Positions 60,632 through 64,000 of a stretch of 64,000 nt of DNA are shown piece after piece. Within the stretch, counting starts at the first letter, position 1; every line of letters starts with the position of its first letter. Where the stretch lies: assembly GCA_037975125.1 (NCBI GenBank), contig CM075853.1, positions 34,915,113 through 34,979,112 of the forward strand, in the 5' to 3' direction. The notes beneath the pieces were generated by a model. That model worked only from the letters and a program-made list of their open reading frames with translations, had not been told where the DNA came from and ran no database searches. Position numbers and translations under genes: made by a program. Source of the stretch: Latrodectus hesperus (lineage: Eukaryota > Arthropoda > Arachnida > Araneae > Theridiidae).

Positions 60632-60775
60632 TGTTAAATAGCTCAGTTTAAACTCAATTAATACTCACTCAAAAGGACTGTATAAAAAAACACTTTATTT
60701 CTCCGAATCTGGTATGGCTACTGCTGGTTTCTTTTTTATGACTCAAAGGGGACGCTGCGCTAGCAGGCGCCAACA
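60632..60775 (-). repeat. 5' LTR of the BEL/Pao element
   Basis: A 144-bp terminal repeat. In element orientation it begins TGTTGGCGCCTGC and ends GCTATTTAACA, so the canonical TG and CA ends are intact. It would supply promoter and polyadenylation functions; the word GAAATAAAGTG could serve as a polyadenylation signal. No clear tRNA primer-binding site was found immediately inside it. Confidence 0.9.
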
Positions 60776-63700
60776 AATATTGCATTCTCATGGTTAATAT
60801 GTATTTCAGAGCAGAAATTATCGTTTTTGTGTCAAAATTTGTTTTTTATTTTTATTTTATACTTATGATAACATGTAGCATAATATATAATTTGGCATTT
60901 TTATTATGTAAATTATACAAAGCTATTAAGGAAAAAAATTTAATTCGATAATGGAATGAAATTTTAGGCGAATAAAAAAATCAGACGGATACATACATTC
61001 ATACAACATGATGATTTGGTAAAATAAAAGATTATGTTTAGATTTCATATTTTACTGTTGGTAAAATTGTTTTAAATATGGAATATAAGTTTGTATTAAA
61101 AAAGAAATTTAATAATTCACGGTAATTGTTTTTAATTAAATAGCAAGTAATTTATGAATCTTACTTTCATTTACTTGATTTTATACTCTAATTACAGTGT
61201 TTATTATTTACTAAACAATTTAGTCAATACCAAATTTTATGTCAATATTTTAATTATTAATTAAAACTTGATACTCGAAACAATTCTTTACTTCGTATGT
61301 ACTTAATAAGAATATGAGAACTGTACACATGGATAAAGAAAATAAAATTGTTATAAAATTGATTGTTTAAAAAATGTGTTTCTTTTTTATCACAAAATTA
61401 CATTTTATTTTTATATTACGTTATACTAAAAAATAAACTATTAAAATTCTTTGGAAAACGTATAAATGAACTGTTACTTACTTTTAACGAGACATGATTG
61501 GCACAATATACATATAAATCATGATGAATATTGTACAAATTATAATTCCTTAAAAATAATTGTAAAATTAAGAAAAAGTTACTGTTAAATTTTGAAAGAA
61601 TTTTTTGCACAGGATCAAATTTGATAATTGTATTGTTACATTTTTTAGTTATACCAACATATTAATCAGTAATTAATGCTTAGATAGTTATTATGAAGAG
61701 AAACATATTTTTCATATAAAGATAACTATTTTTTATTATATATCGTTATTATTCAAAATAAGTATTCTGAAGTATTTTTTTTATAAAATTTAAAACTCGT
61801 ATTATTTATCTTCTCTCTTTCTTAAATACAATGCACAGAATATATACGCATTATTCTTTCTATTGAATATATTCTATGTAAAGTACAAAATATGAAAATT
61901 AAGTACAATTTATGTATTGAAAAAGTCTTTTAACAACTTCATTAATATAAAATGTCGTGATATTGATATTATGTCTTGATTTCTTAAGTTCTCAATAAAA
62001 AGGAGTTTTTCTATTATGTTGAAGAGAAAGCATTATTTAGAAGAAGCTATTTTATTAAATTATGAAACTCCATTTGTTGCAATTTATTTCGTTTTTTAAA
62101 GTACATATATTCGAGAAAAAATGTATGCATACATATTCAGAAAAGAACTAAAATTTTATAAAATCATTTTAAATTTATGAAGTAATTTTATCTCACACTT
62201 TTACAAAAACATAATTTAAGAAATCTAAAGAAATAATGAATTATTTGATTTCAGTCTGATTAGAATATTTATAATCTCCTAACTATAAAAATTTATGCAT
62301 ATACAACTACAATTGCAGTGATATTTAAAATATACATTGATACTAAACTTAATCAAAGATAACTTCTGATTTAAAGTAATCATCAATTGTAAAATAGGTA
62401 TTTTTTCTCGTAAATTCTGTAATAAAATTGTACAAACAGTCTACAAGAGATTCATCATAAAACATTTTAATTCAATATATATTTACAAAAGCAGAAAATA
62501 TCATTTTAAATGATCATTATAAATTTATTTATTTCAATCCAATTTTACATAAGAGTTTCATTTTCAAATATTTCTGGTAATTTGTTATCAATCAATTTCA
62601 TTTTTATGTAAAGACTAAATAAAAATGTATACATTATCATATTCTTAAAATAGAAAAATTAAATTATCAGCTTCAAACTGAGAAAAAGTTTTGAAATTTA
62701 AAAGTGTGCCAAAAATGTTTGATTTTATTGTTTTATATTTAAAAATAGTCTTTTTTCGTTAAAAGTATGTTTTTTTTTATTTTGAGAAACGCTTTTTAAT
62801 ATATTTTCAAACATATTTTCCTTTAAATTATTTAAAGTTCTTTATAATAGGTTCATACTTATAATAAACATTTTAAAACATTAATTTTAATACAACCTTC
62901 AAATCATTGAACTGCTGAAAATTAAAAAAAAATTAGGTCTACACACTTACAACAAGAATATTCATTTTTTGATAAAATTTAAAGAAAAACACTTTAGCAT
63001 AAATTAAGGAGTGAAGAGCATTATGAGAAAGTGTCTGTTATTAAAATACATTAACTATTTAATTGACTGTAGTCATATCGAAATTATTAATTTTACCTCC
63101 CACTAAAATGATTTATTTATTAATTAGCAGCTGACGTATGAATAAAATGCATAATTAATATATTTATTAATAAAGTTTTAATGAAAGAGTATCCACTCCT
63201 AGTGATTTATAAAGCTCTCACATCGAAGAATGACTAGAATACCAAAAGCATTTTAAAAAATGTATCTACAGTTGCCGATTTACGAAGTTCTTATACCATA
63301 AAATGTATAGAGATAAAAAAAATGTAAGAAAAGCTATCATACAAACTCATTTATCTGATCTCTTGGCACTATCTCTGTTCCTATTGATGAAAGTAGTTTG
63401 TCAAACATAAAAGGTGAAAGCCAATTGCTTCTGTGAGGTTGTAACAGGAAACAGATGATAAGTGCTTAGATAAAAAAAATTATCTCGCTATGTTTCGTTA
63501 TATTGATATTTTTTTCAATGTATTAAAACCTCTGAAAACATCATTTTTTTTCTCTTTTTCGATTCGTATACTTTTAATAACCACGGTAATTTTAACATTT
63601 TTCTCAGTCAGTGCTTCTATTTCTAAAATCATTGTGATAGGCTCATTTGCATATCGTATTAATTCTTTTATTTTCGCAAAAATAATCTGCTTAGGTCTAC

Positions 63701-64000
63701 AGAAATATTTTATGGTATAATATGGGTATTTAACTAAAACTTTGGTAGAAAAAAAACTATTTAAATAAACCAAAAATTTATAAAATGTTAGATTCAACTT
63801 ACTTGATTAAACTTAATCCTACTTTAGAAGAATTATAAAAAAACAATTTGAATTTATTTCCATTGATTGTCCTGACTTTTGCAATAATTTTAGATGCAAA
63901 ATTGAAAACCTTGATAGTTAGATGAAAATTTTCTTACAAATATTTTTAAAATGCTGAGCAGTAAGGAATGGTTAGTGAAAATCAATTTACAAAAGATTTA
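60776..64000. other. AT-rich non-coding DNA
   Basis: No gene, RNA or repeat supported. Two overlapping opposite-strand frames at 63490-63797 are Phe/Ile/Lys-rich and unrecognised. Confidence 0.5.

Larger units (their letters stand above)
54871..60775 (-). mobile_element. BEL/Pao-type LTR retrotransposon, decayed
   Basis: About 5.9 kb bounded by direct repeats of about 144 bp. Minus-strand coding segments follow the BEL/Pao order: gag with zinc knuckles, DUF1758-type aspartic protease, reverse transcriptase with YMDD, Pao-type peptidase A17 region, RNase H, H2C2 zinc-binding integrase, and the C-terminal DUF5641 domain. All domains are represented, but multiple stops and frameshifts split the single expected polyprotein. 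The two LTRs are about 94% identical by eye, so the copy is not new. No 5-bp target duplication is evident. The LTRs are shorter than those usual for the superfamily. Confidence 0.93.

Noticed and set aside
63490..63797. Overlapping frames on both strands near the right edge
   Set aside because: Low-complexity composition and no recognisable motif on either strand.

Overview
The window looks like non-coding (intergenic or long intronic) nuclear DNA of an arthropod, most plausibly a spider. It is very AT-rich, has no bacterial-style gene packing, and holds many long (AT)n microsatellites. Every coding similarity I can recognise belongs to a transposable element. The arachnid assignment is an inference: the gag-like protein of the BEL/Pao element at 54.9-60.8 kb and the tRNA-derived SINEs resemble families I associate with spiders. 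No host protein-coding gene, rRNA or tRNA gene could be supported.

Layout. 0-9 kb: AT-rich DNA with a small GC-richer island (about 0.79-1.06 kb), a tRNA-derived SINE (4.5-4.8 kb) and a non-autonomous Helitron-like element (6.85-8.03 kb) with an (AT)n tract at each end. 9-30 kb: mostly featureless AT-rich DNA with a SINE carrying a perfect 13-bp target-site duplication (16.2 kb), a third SINE (23.3 kb), several (AT)n arrays, a perfect 32-bp tandem duplication (25.4 kb) and a possible but unproven minus-strand exon (27 kb). 30.0-30.9 kb: an internally deleted mariner-like element abutting a 248-bp (AT)n tract. 31-40 kb: AT-rich DNA with a perfect 25-bp hairpin (34.7 kb) and a possible hAT-like remnant (38.2-38.9 kb). 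40.3-41.9 kb: an almost complete mariner-like element with about 158-bp terminal inverted repeats, TA target site and a transposase broken by two in-frame stops and N-terminal frameshifts. 42.2-42.5 kb: a minus-strand SINE of the same family as the 4.5-kb copy. 44.6-45.3 kb: an unexplained GC-richer block. 47.3-49.5 kb: a heavily decayed pogo/Tigger element. 51.1-51.9 kb: the 5' half of a second mariner-like element. 54.9-60.8 kb: a decayed but structurally complete BEL/Pao LTR retrotransposon on the minus strand with 144-bp LTRs. 60.8-64 kb: featureless AT-rich DNA.

The elements do not form a pathway; they are independent insertions, all apparently inactive. The most informative signals are structural: long-TIR mariner-like elements with a wide D-to-D spacing, two of which share an identical inner-TIR 12-mer; (AT)n tracts abutting transposon ends; a 13-bp word shared by the Helitron end and the mariner TIR; an array of four 15-bp copies in mixed orientation inside the BEL reverse transcriptase region; and the perfect hairpin at 34.7 kb. 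I found no convincing undescribed gene system.
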